This document shows, piece by piece, positions 15,567-23,829 of a stretch of DNA of 64,000 nucleotides. This DNA comes from CAYUIG01 sp964444685 (GTDB taxonomy: Bacteria; Gemmatimonadota; Gemmatimonadetes; Longimicrobiales; RSA9). The notes under the pieces were generated by a model, which saw nothing but the letters and a program-made list of their open reading frames with translations, was not told where the DNA came from and did no database searches. A program made the translations under genes and the position numbers. The stretch lies in assembly GCA_964444685.1 (NCBI GenBank), contig CAYUIG010000014.1:1-64000 (forward strand). Direction: 5' to 3'. How positions within the stretch are numbered: the first letter of the stretch is position 1; each line of letters starts with the position of its first letter.

Positions 15567-16382
15567 ATGGTCTGCGAAGGGGGCCCGTTGACGCGGACGT
15601 GGATCTGCGCGCTCGCCCTGCTGTCGGCGGCGGCCGGCGCAGCGGCGCAGGAGAAATCGGTCGGCCGGGACTTCGAGGCCGGGTTCAAGGACATCCTCTG
15701 GGTCTGGAGCTCTCCGCTCCGCATCGAGGAGGAGGACCTGGTGGCGCTGGGCCTCGTAGCCGGGGCCGCAGGCGGGACCCTGCTCCTGGACGAGCAGATC
15801 CGCAATTTCCTGCAAGACCACCCGCGCTCGCTGCCGGTCCTCATCCTCACACCCTTCCGGGAATCCTCACCGATCAACTTGATCGGCCGGACCAAGCTGC
15901 TCCAGCCGCTCTCCGCCGCCATGTACGTCGCAGGCTGGGCATTCGATGAACCGGATCTGCGCGCCGCGGGCATCGGCTGCGCCGCCACCAACTTCTCCAA
16001 TACCATCGCGCGCCACTTCATGGCGCTGCTGCTCGGACGCAAGCGCCCCGAGCTGGAGGAGGGACCGTGGCAGTTCCAGCCGCTGGCGTTCGGCGAATGG
16101 GAGAACCGTTCCTTCCCCGGCGGCCATGCGGCCAACGCCATCACCTGCGTTTCCTTCTGGAACCACCGATTCGACCTTGGCGCGGCCGAGCCGTTGTTGT
16201 ATATGCTCGGCGGCCTCGTGGGTTTCGCCCGCCTCCTCGACGACGCCCACTGGACCTCCGACACCGTCGTCGGCGTATCGCTCGGTATAGCCGTGGGTAA
16301 GGGCGTTGCGGGACGCCAGCTCGACAGGCGAGCCGGCGGATCCGGCGCCATCTTCAATGTCGGAGTCCGCCTCCGGTTCTGA
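15567..16382 (+). CDS. PAP2-family phosphatase-like membrane protein
   Basis: A 271-residue protein with an N-terminal signal or anchor, then hydrophobic helices. The type 2 phosphatidic-acid-phosphatase motifs are partly degraded. RKRP keeps the arginine-proline of KX6RP but lacks the lysine. FPGGH replaces the usual PSGH but keeps the histidine. ARLLDDAHWTSD matches SRX5HX3D except for Ser to Ala. The catalytic histidines remain, so lipid-phosphate or undecaprenyl-pyrophosphate phosphatase activity is possible. ATG 15567 is used; TTG 15588, right after GAAGGGGG, is an equally good start. The C-terminus ends in an outer-membrane-like FNVGVRLRF strand. Confidence 0.72.
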   Translation: MVCEGGPLTRTWICALALLSAAAGAAAQEKSVGRDFEAGFKDILWVWSSPLRIEEEDLVALGLVAGAAGGTLLLDEQIRNFLQDHPRSLPVLILTPFRESSPINLIGRTKLLQPLSAAMYVAGWAFDEPDLRAAGIGCAATNFSNTIARHFMALLLGRKRPELEEGPWQFQPLAFGEWENRSFPGGHAANAITCVSFWNHRFDLGAAEPLLYMLGGLVGFARLLDDAHWTSDTVVGVSLGIAVGKGVAGRQLDRRAGGSGAIFNVGVRLRF

Positions 16383-16396
16383 CGGACGCGGGAAGA

Positions 16397-16669
16397 ATGA
16401 ACATGATGCAGTGGAAGAGGATCCAGGCCGAAGGCTGCGAGTGGGAAGTCCGCGCGGTCGCAGCCGATGCGGAAGCCGTTCCCGACGAGGACATCCTCGA
16501 GTTCGTGCCGCTCGACACGACACGTCCGACGCGGCGCCTCGCGGTGCCCGCGGGTGCACTCGCGTCGATGGACGACGCGGCACTGCTCGCCGCACACAGA
16601 CAGGCGCTGCCGATCGGCGCAGATTATTATGGTCGCGCAGGCAAGCGAATGCGTGACACCGGGAGCTGA
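16397..16669 (+). CDS. Small hypothetical protein
   Basis: A 90-residue acidic soluble protein (MNMMQWKRIQAEGCEWEVRA at the start, then DILEFVPLD and LAVPAGALASMDDAALLAAH). It has no signal or membrane segment. It lies two bases before threonine synthase and is probably in the same transcript. No family is recognised. The sequence looks like a single small alpha/beta domain. Confidence 0.65.
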   Translation: MNMMQWKRIQAEGCEWEVRAVAADAEAVPDEDILEFVPLDTTRPTRRLAVPAGALASMDDAALLAAHRQALPIGADYYGRAGKRMRDTGS

Positions 16670-16671
16670 GA

Positions 16672-17844
16672 TTGGCGACGACGCAGGTGGGCGGGGCGAG
16701 GCATCTGGAGTGCACGAACTGCGGCGCATCATACGAGACCGAACGGGCATGGCGGCTGTCCGAGTGCTGCAACAAGCCGCTCTATCCACGATACGATCTG
16801 ACCGCGTTGCGCGACCGCTTCACACCCGAAGCGGTCGCGTGCCGTGAAGCGACGCTGTGGCGATACGCCGAGGTGCTGCCGGTGCGCGATCCCGCGCGCA
16901 GGCTCACCCTCGGCGAGGGCTGGACGCCACTCATCGATGCACCGCGTCTCGCGGACGCGCTCGGCCTCGATCGCGTCTGGCTCAAGGACGAAGGCCAGAA
17001 CCCGACGGGCAGCTTCAAGGCACGCGGCCTCGCGATGGCGGTCGCGCGCGCATGGGAACTCGGCGAGCGCGCCGTCGCCATTCCGTCCGCGGGCAACGCC
17101 GGTTCTGCGACGGCAGCGTACGCAGCGGCCGCGGGCATCGAGGCACACGTCGTGGTGCCCGCCGACACACCGCGCCCGATCGTCGAAGAGATCCGCGCGC
17201 TCGGTGCCGACCTCCAGTTCGTCGACGGCCTCATCACCGATGCCGCACGCATCGTGGCGGAGGGCTGCGAGAAGCACGGCTGGTTCGATCTCTCCACGCT
17301 GAAGGAGCCGTACCGCGTCGAAGGCAAGAAGACGATGGGCTACGAGCTGTTCGAGCAGCTCGGCGGCAGGCTGCCCGATGCCATCCTGTATCCCACCGGT
17401 GGCGGCACCGGCCTCGTCGGCATGTGGAAGGCATTCGATGAGATGGAGCGGCTCGGCTGGATCGGTGCAGAGCGGCCACGCATGTTCTCGATCCAGGCGG
17501 ATGGCTGCGCGCCCATCGTGCGCGCGTGGCAGCGCGGTGAGACCGCGGCCGAGCCGTGGCGGGACGCGCACACCGTCGCTTCGGGCCTGCGCGTGCCGCG
17601 CGCGGTCGGTGACTTCCTGATTCTCGATGCCGTGCGCGCGTCGAACGGCGCAGCGGCCGCAGTGAGCGACGAGGCGATGACGGAAGCGGTGCGGCTCGTC
17701 GGCCGCACCACCGGCGTGTTCGCCGCACCGGAAGGCGGCGCGGTCGCGGCCGCGGTGCCGCAGCTCATTGAAGGCGGCCAGCTCGATCGCGACGATGAAG
17801 TCGTGCTCTTCATCACCGGCAGCGGCCTCAAGTACATCACCTGA
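16672..17844 (+). CDS. thrC: Threonine synthase
   Basis: A 390-residue PLP enzyme that converts O-phospho-L-homoserine to L-threonine. Seen: an N-terminal zinc-ribbon-like segment (LECTNCGASYE ... CCNKPL), the PLP lysine in NPTGSFKARG (about residue 111), the phosphate-binding loop YPTGGGTGLVGMWKAF, and the C-terminal ITGSGLKY. The start is TTG 16672, which fits the spacing from the upstream gene. Family members of this short type need no plant-like regulatory domain. It overlaps the next gene by one base (TGATG). Confidence 0.9.
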   Translation: MATTQVGGARHLECTNCGASYETERAWRLSECCNKPLYPRYDLTALRDRFTPEAVACREATLWRYAEVLPVRDPARRLTLGEGWTPLIDAPRLADALGLDRVWLKDEGQNPTGSFKARGLAMAVARAWELGERAVAIPSAGNAGSATAAYAAAAGIEAHVVVPADTPRPIVEEIRALGADLQFVDGLITDAARIVAEGCEKHGWFDLSTLKEPYRVEGKKTMGYELFEQLGGRLPDAILYPTGGGTGLVGMWKAFDEMERLGWIGAERPRMFSIQADGCAPIVRAWQRGETAAEPWRDAHTVASGLRVPRAVGDFLILDAVRASNGAAAAVSDEAMTEAVRLVGRTTGVFAAPEGGAVAAAVPQLIEGGQLDRDDEVVLFITGSGLKYIT

Positions 17845-19082
17845 TGGCGTATCTGCTCCAGCGACTGGGCCTCCGCTTCTCGCGCGGGTGGGCACTCGCG
17901 GTGCTGCTGATGGCCGCCACGATCGGCGCCGCGTTCTGGATCGGGCCGCTCCAGCCCGCGCCTGCGCTCCTCGACATCGTCGCACTCGATGGTGGCCGCT
18001 TCGCGGACTCCGTGACGCTGCGAGCCGCCGATGCAGCGGACGGCGAACCGCTCTATCCGCTCGTCCTCGGCGTGCGCAACACGGGCCCGCGCGCCGCGCG
18101 TCCCACGACACTCTCGCTGAGCGTGCCGAACACGTGGCGCATCGTCGACCGGCAGGGGAACCCGCTGCCCGCAGAACAGGAGATCGGCGTACCACTCGCG
18201 CGCTACACCTTCAAGCTCCCGTTCGAACCGATCGAAGCCGGTGCCGAGCCGATGCTGCTGCCGGGGATCGACACGATCTGGCTCGCACCACGCCTCGACC
18301 GCATCATCTGCACGCTCGGTCCGGATGACGTGCCCGAATTCGTGGCGGGTTCGGCGCCGGACGCGGAATCGATGTCGTCGCCGGTGCTGTACTACTCGTT
18401 CGGCGGCCGCGACCTCGAGGCACGACAGACAGGGCTGCTGCCGCTGCAGGTCGACCCCGCCGATCTGCGGCGCGCTCCGCCGCCGCGCATTCCTTCGTTC
18501 CCCGCGATCTTCCGCGAACCCGAGGCGCCGCACCCGGAGACCGGAGAGCTGGTGCAGGTCGGCGACCGCACCGCGAACTGCGGCGAGCCGGATCGCCCCG
18601 TCGAAGTGCAGAGCGTCGTGTGGCGCACGGCGCCGGGCGGGACGATGATCGTCGTGTACTACGCGGGCGCGCCGCGCCGCCAGCTCTTCGATCTCGATGC
18701 CGACGGCATGATCGAGACGGAGATGTGGGACCCGGACGCGGACGGCCGTTTCGAAGCGCTGCGACCCGCGCGCCTCCCGATTCCGGCTTTCCTTCTGCCT
18801 CCCGCCACAGCTCCGGACGCCGTCGCGAGCCTCGACACGCTGCCCACGGACAGTGTGTGGCGCGCACTGCTGGATGACACCACCCTGGGGCCGCTGCGCT
18901 TCACGCGGCTCGACAGCCTCCGGCGCGTCGCCGATTCCGTACGCGCCGCCGAGGCCGCCCGCCGCGCGGCCGAGGCCGGGCCGCGCATCCTCGGTGTGCC
19001 CGTACCGGCCCGGGACACGTCTGGCGCAAACCCTGCCCCGGACGTATCCTCGCGCGAAGACACGAACGAGGGGCCGGCATGA
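17844..19082 (+). CDS. Membrane-anchored protein of unknown function
   Basis: A 412-residue protein with one N-terminal membrane helix (WALAVLLMAATIGAAFWIG) and a large outer domain. The domain contains a beta-rich part (VTLRAADAADGEPLYPLVLGVRNTG), a proline-rich part and an acidic FDLDADGMIETEMWDPDADG stretch that resembles a calcium-binding EF-like repeat. The C-terminus is charged and disordered. It is coupled to thrC (one-base overlap) and to the DksA-like gene (ATGA). No family is recognised. Confidence 0.65.
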   Translation: MAYLLQRLGLRFSRGWALAVLLMAATIGAAFWIGPLQPAPALLDIVALDGGRFADSVTLRAADAADGEPLYPLVLGVRNTGPRAARPTTLSLSVPNTWRIVDRQGNPLPAEQEIGVPLARYTFKLPFEPIEAGAEPMLLPGIDTIWLAPRLDRIICTLGPDDVPEFVAGSAPDAESMSSPVLYYSFGGRDLEARQTGLLPLQVDPADLRRAPPPRIPSFPAIFREPEAPHPETGELVQVGDRTANCGEPDRPVEVQSVVWRTAPGGTMIVVYYAGAPRRQLFDLDADGMIETEMWDPDADGRFEALRPARLPIPAFLLPPATAPDAVASLDTLPTDSVWRALLDDTTLGPLRFTRLDSLRRVADSVRAAEAARRAAEAGPRILGVPVPARDTSGANPAPDVSSREDTNEGPA

Positions 19083-19453
19083 CGGAAGATCAGAAGCGTC
19101 ACCTGGAGAAACGGTTGCTGGAAGAGCGCAGCCGATCGATGGCGAAGATGAAGCAGCTCGGCGCGGAGATCCGCGATGACGCGGACCTCGCCGGCGAGCT
19201 CGCATCCATTCCGCAGCACCTCGCCGATCGTGGCAGCGAAACGATCGAGGAGGAAACCGACCTCATGCTGCTGAGCACCGAGGGACGGCGCCTCGATGAC
19301 ATCAACCGCGCGCTGCGCAAGCTCTACAACGAGCCGGAACAGTTCGGGACGTGCGAAGTGTGCGGCAACGAGATCCAGTTCGAGCGGCTCGATCTCGTGC
19401 CGTGGGCGCGCCTCTGTCTGGATCACCAGCGGGCCGAAGAGACGGCGGGCTGA
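19079..19453 (+). CDS. TraR/DksA-type zinc-finger protein
   Basis: A 124-residue protein: a long helical hairpin (residues 1-85) followed by a C-terminal zinc finger. The finger is CEVCGN with a second pair CLDH, so the fourth ligand is histidine instead of cysteine. DksA-like proteins enter the secondary channel of RNA polymerase and tune transcription, often with ppGpp. The acidic residues expected at the tip of the coiled coil could be those in ETIEEETDLM. Whether this one binds polymerase is not shown by sequence alone. Confidence 0.82.
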   Translation: MTEDQKRHLEKRLLEERSRSMAKMKQLGAEIRDDADLAGELASIPQHLADRGSETIEEETDLMLLSTEGRRLDDINRALRKLYNEPEQFGTCEVCGNEIQFERLDLVPWARLCLDHQRAEETAG

Positions 19454-19454
19454 C

Positions 19455-19679
19455 GTGACGATCGCGCCGCTGCTCGGCCTTCTCGCCCTCGTCGCGGCGT
19501 TCGTCTATCGCAGCCGGATCGGACGCGTCCGTTCGGGTTCACTGTCGGATGACATGATCCGGCAGATCGAAACGGACGGTCGCATCGAGGTGGATGATGC
19601 GCTGGACCTCCAGCACATCCGCGAAGAGGAAGAGCGATTCCGCGCCACCGACCCGTGGGACGAGCCGGAGGAGTACTGA
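19455..19679 (+). CDS. Small single-pass membrane protein
   Basis: A 74-residue protein starting at GTG 19455, one base after the stop of the DksA-like gene. It has one N-terminal membrane helix (APLLGLLALVAAFVY), a basic boundary (RSRIGRVRSG) and an acidic helical tail rich in glutamate. It is probably part of the thrC transcript. The function is unknown. Confidence 0.6.
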   Translation: MTIAPLLGLLALVAAFVYRSRIGRVRSGSLSDDMIRQIETDGRIEVDDALDLQHIREEEERFRATDPWDEPEEY

Positions 19680-19680
19680 G

Positions 19681-20460
19681 TCAGACGCCGGCGTAGTCCG
19701 TGCGCACGACCTCGATGCCCTGTTCGTTCTTCTCGACGCGATAGTCCTCGAACAGGTTCGGCGCTTCCGCGCTCAGCACTTCCAGCATCCGGATCGCAAG
19801 CACCCGGATCTCCGTCTCCGCCGACTCGGCGCCGCGCAGCTCGATGAAGTGGCGCCACGCGCGTGCGTTCCCCGTCACCACGATCTTCGTCTCGGTGGCG
19901 TTCGGCAGCAGTGAACGTGCGGTCTGACGTGCGCGCTTGCGGCGCAGCGTCGCCGATGGTTCGTCCTTGACCTGCTGCTCGATCAATGCGAGCAGCTTGC
20001 GGTACTCGTCCAGCGCGCGTTCGCAGCTCTTCAGCCACACATCGTATGCATCCGTGCCTTCGCTGATCTCCGGCGGCAGTACGAAGCCGACCTCCGATTC
20101 ATCCACGTACCGCTGGCTGAGCTGCGAGTATGAGAAGTGGCGGTGCCGGACGAGCTCGTGCGTGAGCGCGCGGCTCACGCCCTCGAGCAGCACCGTCCAC
20201 ACCGCGTGCTCGAGCACGCTGCCGTGACGCGTACGCAGGATGTTGGTGAGGTACTCCTGGTTCGTCGTGCGACCCGGAATCAGTTTGTGCCCGCCCTCGA
20301 GACCCGCATCGGGACCGAAGCTGAGGTAGCACAGGCGGCCCGCGAATTCCGCCACCGTCTGGCCGGCCACCTCCGTGTCGCTCGTCCAGCGCACGTGCTC
20401 GGGTGCGGTGTACTCCTGACGGGCGAGGAGCGTGATCTTCGGCTCGCGGAAAATGTGCAT
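19681..20460 (-). CDS. thyX: FAD-dependent thymidylate synthase
   Basis: A 259-residue enzyme that makes dTMP from dUMP using methylene-tetrahydrofolate and reduced FAD. The ThyX motif is present as RHRHFSYSQLSQRY (RHRxxS..S), preceded by LTHELV. The fold continues with SLLPNATETKIVVTGNARAWRHFIELR, the dUMP-binding region with a conserved arginine pair. ThyX replaces ThyA in many free-living bacteria. It is transcribed divergently from the Nfu-N gene, and the 125-base gap should hold both promoters. Confidence 0.93.
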   Translation of the reverse strand: MHIFREPKITLLARQEYTAPEHVRWTSDTEVAGQTVAEFAGRLCYLSFGPDAGLEGGHKLIPGRTTNQEYLTNILRTRHGSVLEHAVWTVLLEGVSRALTHELVRHRHFSYSQLSQRYVDESEVGFVLPPEISEGTDAYDVWLKSCERALDEYRKLLALIEQQVKDEPSATLRRKRARQTARSLLPNATETKIVVTGNARAWRHFIELRGAESAETEIRVLAIRMLEVLSAEAPNLFEDYRVEKNEQGIEVVRTDYAGV

Positions 20461-20585
20461 CGGACTCTTCGTAGTTTGCGGTGGCTGGATCGGCGGAAGC
20501 TACCCGCCGCCGCGGGGGGCCGGCAAGGCCGCAGCCTTGCACGCGATGCGGCGGACGGGCGAAGATCCCGCAGACAGGAGGGAGG

Positions 20586-20858
20586 ATGAGCGCGATGGTG
20601 CGATTTCAGCCGACGCCCAACCCGAACGCGGGCAAGTTCGTGGTCGACCGGCGCGTCGTGGAAGGGAAGGGGTCGAAGTCCTTCTTCAGCGCGCAACAGG
20701 CGCAGGACGACCCGATTGCGGCCGCCGTCTTCGGACTCGAGGGCGTAGCCAGCGTATTCATGGCCGACGACTTCGTGACCGTCACGAAGAACGCGGACGC
20801 GGACTGGTCCGCGCTGCGGCCGGCCGTCGAAGCGGCGATCGCGCGGGCGCTCGCTTGA
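20586..20858 (+). CDS. Nfu/NifU N-terminal-type domain protein
   Basis: A 90-residue single-domain protein with the opening PTPNPNAGKFVVDRRVV typical of the Nfu N-terminal domain, then LEGVASVFMADDFVTVTK. In two-domain Nfu proteins this domain precedes the CXXC domain that carries an Fe-S cluster. Here no cysteine is present, so it cannot bind a cluster itself and may act as an adaptor. The start is at ATG 20586 with GGAGG directly upstream. It overlaps the next gene (TTGA). Confidence 0.8.
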   Translation: MSAMVRFQPTPNPNAGKFVVDRRVVEGKGSKSFFSAQQAQDDPIAAAVFGLEGVASVFMADDFVTVTKNADADWSALRPAVEAAIARALA

Positions 20859-21721
20859 ACCGTACGCTCGCGTTCGCCGTCGCGCTCGCGCTCCTGCCCG
20901 CGCACGCCGCCGCGCAGTGCGGTGCGCGCCCCGAACCCTGCGAAGTCGATGCGCCCCGCTGGACCGGCGAGCTCGCCACCCTCGCCGCCAACGCCTTCCT
21001 GCACGGCGTCACTTCAGGGACGATTCGCGCGCTGAAGGGCGGTTCCTTCGAGGAGGGGTTCGCGCGTGGCGCACTCGGCGGTGCGGGCGTGTACGCCGGC
21101 AAACGCATCGCCGCGCAGCGATTCGATGGCGCCGGCCTGCTCGGCCGCCAGATCGCAGCGGTCGGCGCGTCCGTGACGCGCAATGCGATCGATGGACTCC
21201 AGCCGTTGCAGCGCATCGTGCTCCCGGTCGGACCTGCACGCGTCCATCTGCGCGGCACGCACGTCGACGGCGTGACCGTCGATGCGGTCGCCATCGGCTG
21301 GATCGCATGGGCCGTTGCCGAAGACGGACTCGACTTCGACTTCGGCAGCACACTGTCCGCGGGCGCACCCGTGTTCCGCACGCGCAATACCGTCCTCTCT
21401 TTCGGCGACGACTCCGTTCACGCCGCCGGTGCCACGTCCGCCGGCGTCATCCTCCTCGCCGATGTCCCCGCGTTCGGCGAAACGTTCGAGGAGCGCGCAT
21501 TCGCGCACGAGCGCGTGCACGTCCTCCAGCAGGATCAGCTCCAGGCCATCTGGCTCGACCCCGCGGAGTCGTGGCTCGCCGCGCGCTGGCAGCCGGCGCG
21601 CCACGCGAACCGCTGGCTCGATCTCAACATCTCGACCGAGCTGCTGCGCACCTTCGGACGCTTCTTCCCCGAGCACGCGGAACGACCGTGGGAGCTCGAG
21701 TCCATCTTCTTCGCGCGCTGA
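20855..21721 (+). CDS. Exported protein with HExxH motif, putative metalloprotease-like
   Basis: A 288-residue protein starting at TTG 20855, which overlaps the stop of the Nfu-N gene. The first residues form a Sec signal (TLAFAVALALLPAHAAAQC). The middle has glycine-rich beta-strand-like segments (GVYAGKRIAAQRFDGAGLLG). Near residue 213 is HERVH, an HExxH zinc motif, followed by LQQDQLQ. The order resembles gluzincin metalloproteases but no third ligand can be assigned. No recognised family. The next gene starts inside its 3' end, so the two are probably co-expressed. Confidence 0.6.
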   Translation: MNRTLAFAVALALLPAHAAAQCGARPEPCEVDAPRWTGELATLAANAFLHGVTSGTIRALKGGSFEEGFARGALGGAGVYAGKRIAAQRFDGAGLLGRQIAAVGASVTRNAIDGLQPLQRIVLPVGPARVHLRGTHVDGVTVDAVAIGWIAWAVAEDGLDFDFGSTLSAGAPVFRTRNTVLSFGDDSVHAAGATSAGVILLADVPAFGETFEERAFAHERVHVLQQDQLQAIWLDPAESWLAARWQPARHANRWLDLNISTELLRTFGRFFPEHAERPWELESIFFAR

Positions 21722-22410
21722 TCGCACCCGCGGCACTCCTGCCGTGCGCGTGCGTCGACTTCGTCGAGCCATCGATTCCCGAGCTCGGCGCGGCCGCCGT
21801 GCTGCAGGTCGAAGTCCGCGTCCTCGAGGACGGCGAACTGCAGCTCCAGGCCACGCTCGATCCCGGCCTCGACAGCGCCGGGTTCCGCCGGCGCGTGACC
21901 GATCCGGCACTCCGCTTCGATGGACTCCGGTTCGAAGCCACCGACACACTCGCCGGCGGCGTGCTCGTCTGGAACGTCACGACGCAGCTCGACGACAGCG
22001 AGGGACCGTTCTCGTTCATCGCACCGGAAATCGCCGGCGCGCGCGCACAGCCCCCCGGCCTCACCTTTGCCGGTTTGCGCTTTATAGAACCCGACACGGT
22101 CCTCGCCTTGCCCGGGCAGGACCTGGTGCTTCCTATCGCCACGTCTTCTGGCGACGATTCCGCCGCACGCCGCCAGTGGCGCCTCACGGTGCGCGGCGAC
22201 AGCACGCTCTTCCTGATCGGCGCCGACGGACCGCCGCCCGATTCGATTCTGGTGCCCGCACGCTACCTTCCCGCGGGCGACACCCTCGATGCGCTGCTGC
22301 TCTGGACGGTCGGCGCGCGCGTCGAGCCGCCACCCGGTGATTACGTCGCGCTCGTCAACGGAGACACACGGGCGCGCTGGACGGTGATCGTGGAGGACTC
22401 GCTGCCATGA
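21688..22410 (+). CDS. Putative lipoprotein, beta-rich
   Basis: A 240-residue protein. Start GTG 21688 is chosen because it gives a short signal with the lipobox-like LLPCAC; it overlaps the upstream gene by 34 bases. The mature part is a string of beta strands (LQVEVRVLEDGELQLQATL, then FEATDTLAGGVLVWNVTTQL), consistent with one or two immunoglobulin-like domains. It ends four bases into the aminopeptidase gene (ATGA). No function is recognised. Confidence 0.55.
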   Translation: MGARVHLLRALIAPAALLPCACVDFVEPSIPELGAAAVLQVEVRVLEDGELQLQATLDPGLDSAGFRRRVTDPALRFDGLRFEATDTLAGGVLVWNVTTQLDDSEGPFSFIAPEIAGARAQPPGLTFAGLRFIEPDTVLALPGQDLVLPIATSSGDDSAARRQWRLTVRGDSTLFLIGADGPPPDSILVPARYLPAGDTLDALLLWTVGARVEPPPGDYVALVNGDTRARWTVIVEDSLP

Positions 22411-23681
22411 ACGATGTGTGGGCCGCACGACGGACGCGCGTGCGCGAACAGATCGGGGACCGCGGCGCACTCGTCGTCGCCGCAGGACCGGAGCTCGGCT
22501 TCGGCCGCGACGGCGAGATCCGCTACACGCCCGACCCCGACCTCTACTACCTCTCCGGCTACACCGAGCCGGAGGCGGTCATGGTGCTCGCGCCCGGCGA
22601 TGCGCCGTTCACCATGTTCGTGCGACCGCGCGACCCCGACCGTGAACTCTGGACCGGTCCGCGCGGCGGTGTCGAGGCCGCGCGCGAACGCTTCGGGGCG
22701 GACGCCGCATGGCCGATCGCGGAGCTGCGCGAGAAGCTCCCGAAGCTCCTCACCGAAGCCGACACCATCTTCGCGCGCGTCGGCACCGGCCGCGCCGATG
22801 TCGATGCGCTCATCCTCGATGCGCTCGCCGACGGCCGGCGCTCCCGCCCGCGTCGCGGCCGCGGGCCGCACTCGCTCGTGGACTCCGGCACCGTCCTCGA
22901 CGAGATGCGACTCATCAAGGACGCGACCGAGATCGCGAAGCTGCGCGCGGCCGCACGCCTCACCGTGGACGCGTTCGCGGAAGCGGTCGCGCAGATCCGG
23001 CCGGGCGCAGGCGAGTGGGAGGTGGAAGCGTCGCTCGAGTACGCTTTCCGCAAGCGCGGTGCGAGCGGACCGGCGTTCCCGACGATCGTGGCATCCGGAC
23101 CCAACGCCACCGTGCTGCACTACACGGAGAACGCGCGCGTCATGCAGGCGGGCGAGCTGGTGCTGATCGACGCCGGCGCGCGCCTCGACATGTACTGCGC
23201 GGACGTGTCCCGCACGGTGCCCGTGTCGAGCGGCACCGGCGACGCGCAGCGCGCGCTCTACGAAGCCGTGCGCGCGGCCCACGATGCCGCGATCGAGGCC
23301 GTCACACCCGGTGCTTCGGCGGCCGCGCCGCAGGAGGCCGCGCAGCGCATCCTGGTTGAAGCGCTCATTGCCATCGGCCTGCTCGTTGGCCCGCTCGACG
23401 CGGCGCTCGAGGATGCGGAACGTACGCGCCGGCTGCTGCCGCATCGCGTGTCGCACTGGCTCGGTCTCGAGGTGCACGACCCGGGCGACTACGTGGATGC
23501 CGATGGTGCGCCGCGCATCCTCGCCCCCGGGATGGTGCTGACCATCGAACCGGGTGTGTACGTGCCGCCCGACCTCGAGCGCGCACCCGTGGAGCTCCGC
23601 GGTACCGGCATCCGGATCGAGGACGACGTGCTCGTCACCGCCGCCGGTGCGGAGGTGCTGACGGCCGGCCTGCCCATCTGA
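22407..23681 (+). CDS. pepP: Xaa-Pro aminopeptidase (aminopeptidase P, M24B)
   Basis: A 424-residue dinuclear metallopeptidase that removes the N-terminal residue before proline. The N-terminal domain (1-170) has the family's YLSGYTEPEAVMVL. The pita-bread catalytic domain follows, with metal ligands in DAGARLDMYCADVSRT (two Asp), HWLGLEVHD (His), TIEPGVYV (Glu) and GIRIEDDVLV (Glu). All five ligands are present. It is normal in length and cytoplasmic, since no signal is seen. Confidence 0.92.
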   Translation: MNDVWAARRTRVREQIGDRGALVVAAGPELGFGRDGEIRYTPDPDLYYLSGYTEPEAVMVLAPGDAPFTMFVRPRDPDRELWTGPRGGVEAARERFGADAAWPIAELREKLPKLLTEADTIFARVGTGRADVDALILDALADGRRSRPRRGRGPHSLVDSGTVLDEMRLIKDATEIAKLRAAARLTVDAFAEAVAQIRPGAGEWEVEASLEYAFRKRGASGPAFPTIVASGPNATVLHYTENARVMQAGELVLIDAGARLDMYCADVSRTVPVSSGTGDAQRALYEAVRAAHDAAIEAVTPGASAAAPQEAAQRILVEALIAIGLLVGPLDAALEDAERTRRLLPHRVSHWLGLEVHDPGDYVDADGAPRILAPGMVLTIEPGVYVPPDLERAPVELRGTGIRIEDDVLVTAAGAEVLTAGLPI

Positions 23682-23692
23682 CATCGAAACTC

Positions 23693-23720
23693 TGGACTCC
23701 GCCCGCGGCGCGCGTAAGTT
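23693..23720 (+). promoter_or_regulatory. Weak promoter candidate for the histidine kinase
   Basis: TGGACT, 16 bases, TAAGTT (23715-23720). A perfect hairpin, ACGGCGCA-CTCG-TGCGCCGT (23789-23808), lies in the leader before the ribosome site GAGGAGGCAGG. Confidence 0.3.
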
Positions 23721-23829
23721 GATGCACACGGGCGGCATCGCCGCCCCACGTCCCCTTGCTGCGCCACCCTGCCAGGCGTCGCACGAGGACGGCGCACTCG
23801 TGCGCCGTTCGGACTGAGGAGGCAGGACC

